Assembly (NCBI GenBank): GCA_016699675.1
Contig: CP064985.1
Span: 1,426,001 to 1,490,000, forward strand
Reading direction: 5' to 3'
From: Austwickia sp.
Lineage (GTDB): Bacteria > Actinomycetota > Actinomycetes > Actinomycetales > Dermatophilaceae
Length of the DNA stretch: 64,000 bases
Shown here: positions 7,618-16,238 of the stretch, one piece after another
How positions within the stretch are numbered: position 1 is the first letter of the stretch
How the letters are laid out: every line of letters starts with the position of its first letter
Notes under the pieces: model-generated
Seen by the model: the letters and a program-made list of their open reading frames with translations, nothing else
What the model was told of the DNA's origin: nothing
Database searches by the model: none
Position numbers and translations under genes: made by a program

Positions 7618-8166
7618 ATGGTGAGCATGACAGCGATCCTTCGAGGGCGGGACTGGACCCGTGATGACCGGGACGCCCTACCGGACGACGGGCACCGCTA
7701 CGAGGTCCTGGACGGGACGCTCGTCGTGACCCCCGCGCCGTCCTCGGCTCACCAGATCGTCCTCTTCGGGCTGTATCGCCAGTTGCACGCGTCGTGCCCA
7801 CTACATCTTCGGGTCCTCGGCGCGCCGCTCGACGTACTGCTTGATGAGCGCACCGTGCTGCAGCCCGACCTCCTGGTCGCCCGCCGCGACCGCCTCAGTC
7901 CCCGGGGACTGACCGGCCCACCCGAACTGGCCATCGAAATCCTCTCTCCCAGCACCCAGACGGCCGACCGCACCCTCAAACGCGAGCGCTACGAACGCGC
8001 CGCCACCCCCGCCTACTGGCTCGCCGACCCCGACACCCTCACCCTGACCGTCTACGAACTCAACCACGGCCACCTCCGCCAGAGCGCCCACCTCACCCGC
8101 CACGACACCTGGACCGCGACCAGCCCCTACGCCGCCACGATCACCCCGGCCGCCTGGCTCGACTGA
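7618..8166 (+). CDS. Uma2-family PD-(D/E)XK protein
   Basis: This 182-residue protein matches the Uma2 (DUF820) family: DGHRYEVLDGTLVVTPAPSSAHQ near the N-terminus, then LQPDLLVARRDRL and PPELAIEILSPST, where the Glu/Asp/Glu-x-x positions form a restriction-endonuclease-like core. It ends with ATPAYWLADPDTLTLTVYEL. Uma2 proteins are common in cyanobacteria and actinomycetes, often in many copies. Nuclease activity is predicted from fold and not established for this branch. ATG 7618 has a GCGAGGGGG tract eight bases upstream; a second ATG at 7627 is possible. The gene is monocistronic and convergent with the CDF transporter gene. Confidence 0.9.
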   Translation: MVSMTAILRGRDWTRDDRDALPDDGHRYEVLDGTLVVTPAPSSAHQIVLFGLYRQLHASCPLHLRVLGAPLDVLLDERTVLQPDLLVARRDRLSPRGLTGPPELAIEILSPSTQTADRTLKRERYERAATPAYWLADPDTLTLTVYELNHGHLRQSAHLTRHDTWTATSPYAATITPAAWLD

Positions 8167-8216
8167 GCACGCAGGCCAAGACCGCGAGGGGCAGCGGCGG
8201 CCGAACGGCTCGCCGG

Positions 8217-9175
8217 TCAGGGTTCGGACCGTACGTCGGGTGCAGCGGGCTCCGGGGGATCGACCGGCGGGACCGTCGTGAACAGCACCGTCAACCAGTA
8301 GTGCGGGTCGTCCCCGGCCAGGCGCTCCTTGATCTGCGCGCGGATCGCGTCCCACTCCTCCAGCGGCCGCGACGGCAGGCCCGGCGGCAGGTGGAACACG
8401 ATCTCGACGGCCTTGCCGCGACCCTGCTGCGAGACGTACACGCGGTGCTGCGCCAGCCCGTGCTCCGCGCCGACCTCGCCCGCCACGCGATCGGCCCGCG
8501 CGCGCAGCTCGGGCGGCGCCACCAGCGCGATTTCCGCGAGCGCCTGCCGCAGCATCGGCACCGGCGCCGGGAACAGCACCAGCGAGACGACCGCGAGCAC
8601 GGCCGGGTCGACGTACGGCGTGAGCCACGCCCACGACGTGCCTTGAATGGCCAACCCGATCAGGAACGCGACCAGCAGCGCCCCGGTGACCCCGCCGGCC
8701 ATCAGCCAGCCCTTGATGTCCAGCTCGACGAACGCCGAGCCGATGCGCCGGTTGGCCCGATGCTCCAGGAACCCCATCGTCAAGGTCAGGACCAGCACCA
8801 CCGCGGCGTACGCCACCGCGGGCCCGAAGGCGATGTCGCGGCCGCCGTGCAGGATGGCGAAGACGGCCTGGACGAAGCCGTAACCGATGACGGTCAGCAT
8901 GACCAGAGCGTTCACGGCGAGGACCATCGGCTCGAAGTGCCAGAACCCCATGCTGAAGCGGTCCTGCAATCGGCGGGACAACGTGTTCGCGGCCGAGCGA
9001 GTGTGATGGTCGACACGGCGATCGACACCAGCGACATGACCGCATCGAAGAGCGACATCACGCCGTCGAAGATGATCGCCACCGACCCGGAGACCAGGCC
9101 GAAGACGACGCCGAGGACGGCGACGACGATGACGGCGCCCAGCGACACCCGCAGCGCCTGCTGTTCGGTCCGCAC
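8217..9175 (-). pseudogene. Cation diffusion facilitator transporter, interrupted by a frameshift
   Basis: The N-terminal part starts at GTG 9175, preceded by a perfect AGGAGG six bases upstream, and encodes LRVSLGAVIVVAVLGVVFG and AIIFDGVMSLFDAVMSLVS, the first two helices of a CDF-type transporter with the metal-site Asp of FDG. The remainder (RRLQDRFSMGFWHFEPMVLAVNALVM onward, four further helices and a cytoplasmic C-terminal domain) continues in another frame. One added base near 8976-8992 restores a 319-residue protein, the normal CDF length. CDF proteins export Zn, Co, Fe or Mn in exchange for protons. The break may be a real pseudogene or an error in a GGCCGCG stretch; the strong ribosome-binding site argues the gene was recently functional. 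Confidence 0.85.
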
Positions 9176-9360
9176 GTCGATCCTCCTCGTGATGGCCGCG
9201 GCGGGCGAGGGCCGTTCACACCGTACGGCGCCCGCCGCCGGGATCCCTTCCCGCCCACGCCCGCCGGCAATCGGCGTCAGGGTCGGACCAGGGGTACCCA
9301 GGGTCCGCTCGGGGAGGTTCCCAATGTCCCCGGCCCCGCGCCGCGCCGCACGATGAAGCC

Positions 9361-9918
9361 ATGACAACGACCGGATCCTCCACCCCCACCCCCATCAGCC
9401 CGATCCCTCCGATGAGCCCTATCCCCCCGATGGGCCCGACCGCTCCGCCGAGTGCGCCGAGCGCCCCCACGTCGCCCGGCGCGACCCACTCGACCGGCCG
9501 GATGGACAGCCTGTTCGACGGACTGCGCCGCAGCCCCGTCACCCGTTCGCCGCAGGGTAAGGTCGGCGGCGTCTGCGCCGGCGTGGCGGAACGCTTCGCG
9601 ATCGCGCCCGGCGTCGTCCGGCTCGTGGCCGTGATCGCGGCCTTCACGGGCGTCGGCGTACCCCTCTATCTCCTCGCCTGGCTGCTGCTGCCCCACCGCT
9701 CGGGCCGCGTGCACCTGGAACGGGCCATCAGATCCGGCGGTGCCTCGCTGGTCCTGCTGGTCGTGACCGTCCTCGCGCTCATGCCCGACGAGTTCGACGA
9801 CCACTTCCACGGAGTCGCCTGGGTTGCCCTGGTCAGCGTCCTCGTCGTGCTGGCTGCCCGCAAGCTGCGCTCCCGCACTCGCCCCGCCTCGACGCCGATG
9901 GACACCCTGAGTCGCTGA
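9361..9918 (+). CDS. PspC-domain membrane protein
   Basis: This 185-residue protein has a Pro/Ser/Thr-rich N-terminal tail with a short tandem repeat (SPIPPM twice), then the PspC signature at about residues 55-115: RSPQGKVGGVCAGVAERFAI, then VVRLVAVIAAFTGVGVPLYLLAWLLLP. Two further hydrophobic segments follow (ASLVLLVVTVLALMP and VAWVALVSVLVVLAA). PspC proteins sit in the cytoplasmic membrane and, in proteobacteria, sense envelope stress with PspB; actinobacterial members often stand alone or accompany sensor kinases. No psp partner is adjacent. The gene is divergent from the CDF transporter, 185 bp apart. Confidence 0.9.
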   Translation: MTTTGSSTPTPISPIPPMSPIPPMGPTAPPSAPSAPTSPGATHSTGRMDSLFDGLRRSPVTRSPQGKVGGVCAGVAERFAIAPGVVRLVAVIAAFTGVGVPLYLLAWLLLPHRSGRVHLERAIRSGGASLVLLVVTVLALMPDEFDDHFHGVAWVALVSVLVVLAARKLRSRTRPASTPMDTLSR

Positions 9919-10036
9919 CGCGCCACCGGCCGGGCGCCTCGACAGCGTGGAACGGCCGTCGTGCGGGCCTCGTACGGATCTGGCCGAGCTCCGGCGGGTA
10001 CGACGTACGATGGCGCGGCACCTCGGGAGGCACACG

Positions 10037-10318
10037 ATGATCGAGCGGTACCACCTCAACTACGGCTGGGGCCACCAGCCGGGCTGGACCGAAGACACCG
10101 AGATCACGCTGCTCGGGCACGTCACGGGGAAACCCGCGGTCTCGGCCGTGACCGCCTGGGTCGAGACGTTGCCGCGGTGCGAACGCCCGCAGGAGGCGGG
10201 GCGCCGCTACGACGGCGGCGCCACGCTCGAGATCGTCGAGACGTCGCCGGGCGGCGACGGGCTGGAGCTCGCGATCCGCTCGACCGGGCGGGACGCGTTC
10301 GACTCGGTGGCCTGGTAA
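10037..10318 (+). CDS. Hypothetical protein, possibly shortened by an in-frame stop
   Basis: GGGAGG ends six bases before the ATG at 10037, which fixes the start: MIERYHLNYGWGHQPGWTED. The 93-residue product ends at TAA 10316-10318. It has no recognisable domain; it is rich in beta-type residues (TEITLLGHVTGKPAVSAVTAWVE) and contains one Cys. The same frame stays open after the TAA for another 49 codons to TGA 10466-10468, with typical high-GC third positions and plausible protein sequence ending LRWTEVPLS. The natural protein may therefore be 143 residues, with the TAA a nonsense mutation or error. Function unknown. Confidence 0.6.
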   Translation: MIERYHLNYGWGHQPGWTEDTEITLLGHVTGKPAVSAVTAWVETLPRCERPQEAGRRYDGGATLEIVETSPGGDGLELAIRSTGRDAFDSVAW

Positions 10319-10541
10319 GCCGACGTGGTCACCGACCTGGTGCTGGCCGCCGACACCGCGAGCGGGGCGGCCGACGAGTCCACGGGCGGCGCGGCGGCCG
10401 ACGCCACCCCGGTCACCCCAACCCGCGAAGCTGCGGGCCTGCGCTGGACCGAGGTACCGCTGTCCTGACGCCCTGACCCGATCCGGTGTTTTCATCCGGG
10501 CTGGCCGGCTCCCAGCGCAGGCGATCCTCCGAGCTGACCTG

Positions 10542-10913
10542 TCAGCCCGCGTCGGCAGGACGGTCCGGGATCCCGAGGCGCAGGTGCTCGGCGTGGTAGA
10601 CGGCCTCGTCCAGCAGCTGGGCCACGTGCTCGTCGTACAGCGAATAGCTCACCGTGCGGCCGAGCCGCTGGCCCTCGACCAGGCCGAGGTGCCGGAGCAT
10701 CCGCAGCTGGTGGGAGACGGCTGACTGCTCCATCCCGACCGCCTGCGCCAGCTCGCCCACGGTGGCCTGGCCCTCGCGCAGCCGCCCGAGGATCAGCAGC
10801 CGGCTCGGGGTGGCCAGGGCCTGGAGGGTCTCGGCGACCGCCTTGGCGGCGGCCACGTCGAGGCGCGCCGCCGGTGCGCGTCCCTCAACCCCGTGACCCA
10901 TGCCCGGCAGCAT
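10542..10913 (-). CDS. ArsR/SmtB-family metal-responsive repressor
   Basis: This 123-residue winged-helix protein shows the ArsR core: ALATPSRLLILGRLREGQATVGELAQAVGMEQSAVSHQLRMLRHLGLVEGQRLGRTVSYSLYDEHVAQLLDEAVYH. The C-terminal helix carries Asp/Glu/His residues (DEHV, DEAVYHAEH) like the alpha-5 metal site of NmtR, KmtR and CzrA. Together with the divergent P1B ATPase this suggests a Ni/Co/Zn efflux switch: apo-repressor bound to the shared operator, released by metal. ATG 10913 would sit at or near the transcription start (leaderless); ATG 10901 is an alternative four codons in. Metal identity is inferred from the partner. Confidence 0.92.
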   Translation of the reverse strand: MLPGMGHGVEGRAPAARLDVAAAKAVAETLQALATPSRLLILGRLREGQATVGELAQAVGMEQSAVSHQLRMLRHLGLVEGQRLGRTVSYSLYDEHVAQLLDEAVYHAEHLRLGIPDRPADAG

Positions 10914-10925
10914 ATCGCGGATTAG

Positions 10926-10941
10926 ATGAACACCTCTTCAT
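10926..10941. promoter_or_regulatory. ArsR-type operator between the repressor and the metal ATPase
   Basis: The 16-mer ATGAACACCTCTTCAT contains the inverted repeat ATGAA-N6-TTCAT, the half-site pattern of SmtB/ArsR-family operators. It lies in the 45-bp gap between the divergent repressor (10913) and the ATPase GTG at 10959. A TACAGT hexamer (10947-10952) six bases before the GTG could be the ATPase -10, so a repressor bound here would block both promoters. Confidence 0.75.
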
Positions 10942-10958
10942 GTGATTACAGTGGGCGC

Positions 10959-13070
10959 GTGCCCGCTGCTTCCTCCGCCGATGCCGCCGCCGACGCTGTC
11001 GCTTCCTCCGCCGCAGTCGATGCCGGCACCGTTGTCGATGCCAGGACCGCAGTCGATGCCACCGCCGCTGCGGAAACGGTTCGCACCACGCCGCGGGGGG
11101 CGGCGGACGACGCCGTACGGCGTAGCGCGCGGGCCGGCCGTTGGCAGCTGCTGGCGATGCCCGAGGTGCGCTGGGCCGTCGGGGCGCTGGTGCTGTTCGC
11201 CATCGGCGGGGTGGCGCAGCTCGCCGGCGCGCCGCCCCTCGTGTGGTGGGCGTTCTACCTGGCCTGTTACGCGACCGGCGGGTGGGAACCGGCGCTGTCC
11301 GGGCTCCGGGCCCTCCGGGAGAAGACCCTGGACGTCGACCTCCTGATGATCGTGGCGGCGCTGGTGGCGGCCGCGATCGGCGAGGTCTTCGACGGGGCGC
11401 TCCTCATCGTCATCTTCGCGACATCGGGGGCGCTGGAGGCGTTCGTCACCCGCCGTACGGCGGATTCGGTGCGCGCCCTGCTGGACCTGGCCCCCGAGCG
11501 GGCCTGCCGGGTGCGCGACGACGGCACCGAGGAGGCGGTCGACACCGCCGACCTCGCCGTCGGCGATCTGGTGCTGATCCGGCCGGGAGAGCGGGTCGGC
11601 GCCGACGGGACGGTCGTGGATGGGACCAGCGACGTCGACCAGGCCTCCATCACCGGCGAGGGTCTGCCGGTGGTCAAACAGCCCGGCGACGGCGTCTTCG
11701 CCGGGACCCTCAACGGCACCGGCGCCCTCCGAGTCAGGGTGGACCGCGCGGCCCGGGACAGCGTCATGGCCCGGATCGTCGCCCAGGTCGAGGTCGCTTC
11801 CGCCACCAAGGCGCGCACGCAGCTGTTCATCGAGAAGGTGGAGCAGCGCTATTCCATCGGGGTCGTCGTGGCTACCCTCGCGCTGTTCGGCGTCCCACTC
11901 GCCCTCGGCCAGGAGCTGCAGCCGACGCTGCTCCGGGCGATGACGTTCATGATCGTGGCCTCGCCGTGCGCGGTGGTGCTGGCCACGATGCCGCCGCTGC
12001 TGTCCTGCATCGCCAACGCCGGCCGGCACGGGCTCCTCGTGAAGTCGGCCGTGGTGATGGAGAAGTTCCGCGACGTCAGCATCGTCGCGTTCGACAAGAG
12101 CGGCACCCTCACCGAGGGCGCCCCGTGGGTCTGCGAGGTCCGCGCCCTCCCAGCCGCCGCGCTCGACGACGACGCCGTCCTGCGCCTGGCCGCTGCCGCC
12201 GAACGACCGAGCGAACACCCCTTGTCCCGGGCCATCGTGACCGCGGCCCTCGACCGGGGGCTCGAGGTACCCACCGTCGACGACTTCTCCTCCGCCCCCG
12301 GGCGGGGGGTCACGGCCACCCTGGACGGCCGCACCATCCAGGTCGGGTCCCCCGGCGTGCTCTCCGACCGGGCGGAGCAGGCCGACCCGGCGGAGCAGGC
12401 CGAGCAGGCGAACGGCGTAGTCGCCGAGTACCAACACACCGGGCTCACCCCCGCCGTCGTCCTGCGCGACGGCACCCCGGTGGGAGTCCTCGGCCTGGCG
12501 GACCGGGTCCGGCCGGACGCGCCCGCCGCCGTCGCGGCGCTGGCCGCACTGACCGGCGCCAGCCCGGTGCTCCTCACCGGCGACAACGTCGGCGCGGCGC
12601 GGCGCCTCGCCGACGAGGTCGGCATCCGCACCGTCCACGCCGGCCTGCTGCCCGAGCAGAAGGCCGAGATCGTCGCCCAGCTCCAACGTTCCGGGCACCG
12701 GGTCCTGCTGGTCGGCGACGGGGTCAACGACACCCCCGCGATGGCCACCTCCGACGTGGGGGTCGCCATGGGCCGGCACGGCTCGGACCTCGCGTTGGAG
12801 ACCTCGGATGCGGTCCTGGTGCGCGACGAGTTGGCCCTGCTGCCCACCGTCATCGCCGTATCCCGCCGCGCCCACCGCGTCGTCACCGCCAACCTGGCGA
12901 TCGCGGCCACCGTCATCGCCGGGCTCGTGATCTGCGACCTGATCTGGATCCTGCCGCTGCCGCTGGGCGTGGCCGGCCACGAGGGTTCCACGGTCATCGT
13001 GGGCCTCAACGGCCTGCGCCCGCTCCGCTCGGCCGCCTGGGACCGGGCGCGGGCGGCCGGCTGCCCATAG
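10959..13070 (+). CDS. Heavy-metal P1B-type ATPase (CtpD/CtpJ-like, P1B-4 features)
   Basis: The 703-residue protein has six hydrophobic core helices, a TGE loop (DQASITGEGLPVVK), the transmembrane metal motif SPC (residues 335-337), the phosphorylation motif FDKSGTLTEG (Asp379), VGDGVNDTPAMATSDVGVAMG, and HEGSTVIVGLNGLRPL near residue 674. SPC with HEGST is typical of P1B-4 pumps that export Co, Fe or Ni. There is no N-terminal CxxC domain, only an Ala-rich tail. The conserved DKTGT is DKSGT here, an unusual but conservative change. An in-frame ATG at 10926 is rejected as start because it lies inside the operator; GTG 10959 directly follows a -10-like TACAGT. Regulated by the divergent ArsR protein. 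Confidence 0.93.
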   Translation: MPAASSADAAADAVASSAAVDAGTVVDARTAVDATAAAETVRTTPRGAADDAVRRSARAGRWQLLAMPEVRWAVGALVLFAIGGVAQLAGAPPLVWWAFYLACYATGGWEPALSGLRALREKTLDVDLLMIVAALVAAAIGEVFDGALLIVIFATSGALEAFVTRRTADSVRALLDLAPERACRVRDDGTEEAVDTADLAVGDLVLIRPGERVGADGTVVDGTSDVDQASITGEGLPVVKQPGDGVFAGTLNGTGALRVRVDRAARDSVMARIVAQVEVASATKARTQLFIEKVEQRYSIGVVVATLALFGVPLALGQELQPTLLRAMTFMIVASPCAVVLATMPPLLSCIANAGRHGLLVKSAVVMEKFRDVSIVAFDKSGTLTEGAPWVCEVRALPAAALDDDAVLRLAAAAERPSEHPLSRAIVTAALDRGLEVPTVDDFSSAPGRGVTATLDGRTIQVGSPGVLSDRAEQADPAEQAEQANGVVAEYQHTGLTPAVVLRDGTPVGVLGLADRVRPDAPAAVAALAALTGASPVLLTGDNVGAARRLADEVGIRTVHAGLLPEQKAEIVAQLQRSGHRVLLVGDGVNDTPAMATSDVGVAMGRHGSDLALETSDAVLVRDELALLPTVIAVSRRAHRVVTANLAIAATVIAGLVICDLIWILPLPLGVAGHEGSTVIVGLNGLRPLRSAAWDRARAAGCP

Positions 13071-13175
13071 CCACTCCAGGCGGCCTCCGACTCCCGGTTG
13101 CCGACGCGTGACCGTGCGGTGGGGCCAGTCCACCGGGCGCGGGGTCGCGCTCCTCTACCGACCCGCCGAGAGCCG

Positions 13176-14114
13176 TCAGGTCTTCCGCCGGCGCGGCCGC
13201 AGCCGCACGGTGGGCATCGCCGGCGCCGGAATCCGCTCGGTCGCCCCGACATAACCAGGAACCGACCCGAATCGGTCCGCGCCCGCCTCCCACTGCGCCC
13301 GCTGCTCGACGATCTCCTCGTGGCTGCGGCCGATCAGGTTCCACCACATCACGATCTCCTCCTCGAACGGCGCGCCGCCCAGCAGGATCAGCCGCGCCCC
13401 CGCGGCGCCCGCGCGCAGGGTCACCGCCCGCGGGCCGGGGTCGAGGCAGCCGAGGTCGCCCGGCTGGACCGCCAGGCCGTCGATGCTCACCGCCCCGCGG
13501 TCCAGCAGAAAACCGTGCTCGTACGTCGGGTCCAGCGGCAGCGTGACCTCGGCGTGGGCGCTCAGATCCAGCTGGGCGCCCAGCAGCGGCGTATGGGTGT
13601 GAACGGGCGAGGCGGCCACGCCAGTCAAAGCACCGATGAATACCAGCGCGGTGCCGACCCCAGCAGCCCCGCCCGGCAGCGCAACCCGCGCGGGAGCGGC
13701 ATGCTCGAACCCGCGCTCGACGTCCCGCGCCGCCTCGGGCAACGCGACCCAGAGCTGGACCCCGTGCAACACCCGGGCGGCGGTCGTGGACACCTCGGAG
13801 TGCGCGATCCCGTGGCCGGCGGTCATCAGGTTCACCTCACCGGGCCGCACCAACCCCACCACCCCGCCGCTGTCGCGATGCTCGATCTCGCCTTCGAACA
13901 GCCACGACACGGTGGCGAGACCGGCGTGCGGGTGGGGCGGTACGTCCATCCCGCCGGCGTTGTCGGCGCCGACCGGGGTCGGCCCGTAGTGGTCGACGAA
14001 GCACCAGGCGCCGACGAAGGACCGGTCACGGTGCGGCAGCGTCCGACGTACCGTCATCGCCCTCAGCCCGCCCAGCGGCACCTCCCGCGCGGCGACCACC
14101 TGCAGGCCCGTCAT
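13176..14114 (-). CDS. Pirin-family cupin protein
   Basis: This 312-residue protein has two cupin domains. The first contains FVDHYGPTPVG, the metal-binding PPHPHAGLATVSWLFEGEIEHRDS and GEVNLMTAGHGIAHSE, which supply the His-His-His-Glu iron site of pirins. The C-terminal part contains HTHTPLLGAQLDL and GGAPFEEEIVMWWNLIGRSHEEI, the pirin_C domain. Pirins bind Fe and act variously as quercetinases or redox-sensitive interaction partners; the role here is unknown. It follows the sensor-like membrane protein gene by 28 bp on the same strand, so co-transcription is likely. Confidence 0.93.
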   Translation of the reverse strand: MTGLQVVAAREVPLGGLRAMTVRRTLPHRDRSFVGAWCFVDHYGPTPVGADNAGGMDVPPHPHAGLATVSWLFEGEIEHRDSGGVVGLVRPGEVNLMTAGHGIAHSEVSTTAARVLHGVQLWVALPEAARDVERGFEHAAPARVALPGGAAGVGTALVFIGALTGVAASPVHTHTPLLGAQLDLSAHAEVTLPLDPTYEHGFLLDRGAVSIDGLAVQPGDLGCLDPGPRAVTLRAGAAGARLILLGGAPFEEEIVMWWNLIGRSHEEIVEQRAQWEAGADRFGSVPGYVGATERIPAPAMPTVRLRPRRRKT

Positions 14115-14142
14115 GCGTCGCGCTCCGCGCGGGGGCGTCGGC

Positions 14143-16110
14143 TCATGTCGTGCGCAATCGCTCGGCCGCGTCGCCCTGGCCCGCCTGTTCGAGAGCGGCG
14201 ACGAGGCGGCCTTCGAGGGCGCGGCAGGTCTGGCGGAAGTGGACGTCAGGCATGGGCCCTCCCCCGCTGATCGCGGCGAGGACGGGCAGGACGTCGGTCC
14301 CCGTGGCCGCCATGCGTCGGTCGGCCTCGCGAATCCGCTCCTCGGCCTCGATGGTCGCCAGCGCCGCGTTGCGACGCTCCTGCTCCGAGCGCGTCACCTG
14401 ATCTCGGGTCGTGTCCATGAGGATCCGGATGGCCCCCCCGCCGAGCGCGGCGGCGAGCGGCCCGACGTACGCCGTCGCCACCAACACGATCAGGAGGTCG
14501 CCCCGCGCCACCTGAATCGCCGCGAAGAGCGCCGCGGACAGGAAGGTGACCGCGGCACCCAGCCACGGCCGGACGCGGAAGGACAGGATGGCGACGGCGC
14601 AGTCGAGGGTCACGTTCGCGTACCAGAACCGCCAGTCGTCCTGCCAGGGCAACTGCAGGTTGAGCGTGAGGACGGGCGGGATGGCGAGGAGGGCGAGGAG
14701 CGTCAGTCCGTACGCCGTCCGGGCCCGCACCGGGATCAGCAGGAGCCCGACCGTCAACGCGGGGATGAGCACCATCGCGACGAGCACCACGGCGACGTTG
14801 CGGACCACGTCGAGGTAGAGCAGGCCGATGAGTTCGTGCAGAACGATCGCGACGACGCCGCAGATCACCAGGGGCGCGAACGACCGCCCTGACCACTCGG
14901 CGGCCGTCGGCGCACCGACCCCTTCCCACGTGAGGCGCGTCATCAGGCCCTCGTCGCGGGCCTCGACGATCCCCTGACCGCCGACCCGGGCCATCGCCTC
15001 CGCCACGCCCGGCGCGGGGGTGTCGTCGAGCGCGGGGCGGCGCGGGGCCACGGCGTCCGCCCCGGCGTCGGTGAGCGCCAGCTCGGCGAACTTCCCCGAG
15101 AGGCGGCCCTGCACCTGGACCCGCTGCTGCCCGGGGCGCTCGGCCACCTGGGTGAGCGCCGCCGAGGTCGCCTCGACCAGCGCGGCGCGTACCCCCTCGT
15201 CGGCGACCTCGCCCACGATGTTGAGGTGCAGGCCGACCCCCAGGCGCTGCGCCGCGGCCGTGATCGCGGCGGCGGTCGGGGTGGCCTCCTTGTTGCGGCG
15301 GCGGCCGACCAGCACGGCGAGCGCCTCGCCGGCCGGGTCCCGGGCGGCCTCGGGGATCACCGGGCGATGCGCGGCGCCCACCATCCGCAGGGCCGCGAGG
15401 ATCTTGTCCTGCAGAACCCGGGTGGAGCTGTCGCGTTCGTACGCGCGGAACTCCGTCCGCAGCGCCGCCTCGCCGGCGGCCCGGGCCAGCGTGGCGCCCT
15501 GCTCGACCTCCGCCGCGGCGCGGGTGGCGATGGCGAACGCCCAGCCCACCAGCACGCCCATGTTGGCGAAGATGCCCCCCTCCAGGGCCGCCTGCAGCGT
15601 CCCGGTGACCGGCGCGCGCACCAGCGCGATCCACGCGCCGTAGACGAGTGAGGCAGGGACGCCCCATCGCGGGGGCAGCCGCATCAGCAGGGTGACGACG
15701 CCGAGCGAGACCGCATGCAGCAGCACCGGGTAGCCGGTTCCGGTCAGGCCGGGCCGGTTGACCACCGGCATGAGGGCGAGGACGACGACGGAGACCACGC
15801 TGTACGCCGTCACGCCCACGACCGAGCGGCGGCCCGACACCTGCTGCGTCACCGCGACCACCACGCACATCGCGAGGCACGACACGGCGACCAGGCGGAA
15901 ACCGTCGATGACGCCGGGCGTCGTGAGCAAGGCCAGGAACGTGGCGATGAGGCCCACCAGCTGCATGGCAAAGGCGAGCAGGATCTGGGTACGGCGGATG
16001 ACCGCACCGCTCAGGGTGCGGCCGCTGGCGCCGTCGCGGTGGCGGAGCCCGACCCGGGGGCGCGGCAGGCCGTGCAGCGCCGCGCCGCTCGCCCAGTCGC
16101 CCCGTGCCAT
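14143..16110 (-). CDS. Large sensor-like membrane protein with a degenerate kinase-type ATPase region
   Basis: The 655-residue protein (ATG 16110 chosen; an open GTG frame extends to 16251) has about six N-terminal membrane helices from TQILLAFAMQLVGLIATFLAL, then a soluble segment (residues ~170-385) laid out like a NarL-type sensor kinase: an amphipathic helix with STRVLQDKILAALRMV, then TSAALTQVAERPGQQRVQV in the place of the N box and LALTDAGADAV where a G1 box would be. The phosphoacceptor His and the N-box Asn are absent. About five more helices follow (LVICGVVAIVLHELIGLLYLDV onward), then a coiled-coil tail rich in Arg/Glu. This membrane-soluble-membrane layout is not one I recognise. 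No response regulator is adjacent; pirin follows at 28 bp. Confidence 0.75.
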   Translation of the reverse strand: MARGDWASGAALHGLPRPRVGLRHRDGASGRTLSGAVIRRTQILLAFAMQLVGLIATFLALLTTPGVIDGFRLVAVSCLAMCVVVAVTQQVSGRRSVVGVTAYSVVSVVVLALMPVVNRPGLTGTGYPVLLHAVSLGVVTLLMRLPPRWGVPASLVYGAWIALVRAPVTGTLQAALEGGIFANMGVLVGWAFAIATRAAAEVEQGATLARAAGEAALRTEFRAYERDSSTRVLQDKILAALRMVGAAHRPVIPEAARDPAGEALAVLVGRRRNKEATPTAAAITAAAQRLGVGLHLNIVGEVADEGVRAALVEATSAALTQVAERPGQQRVQVQGRLSGKFAELALTDAGADAVAPRRPALDDTPAPGVAEAMARVGGQGIVEARDEGLMTRLTWEGVGAPTAAEWSGRSFAPLVICGVVAIVLHELIGLLYLDVVRNVAVVLVAMVLIPALTVGLLLIPVRARTAYGLTLLALLAIPPVLTLNLQLPWQDDWRFWYANVTLDCAVAILSFRVRPWLGAAVTFLSAALFAAIQVARGDLLIVLVATAYVGPLAAALGGGAIRILMDTTRDQVTRSEQERRNAALATIEAEERIREADRRMAATGTDVLPVLAAISGGGPMPDVHFRQTCRALEGRLVAALEQAGQGDAAERLRTT

Positions 16111-16238
16111 AGAGGAAGTCTGGCGGCTGGACCCGTCGCGAACAACGCGGGGGCGGGCCAGCGGGCCACGGGTAGCGCCGGCTGGTTCTACCCGGGCACG
16201 GCACGACCAGGCCCGCTCACGGCGTACCGCGTGCGCCA

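Noticed and set aside
10926..10958. ATG start for the metal ATPase inside the palindrome
   Set aside because: The ATG is part of the ArsR operator; a -10-like hexamer directly precedes GTG 10959.
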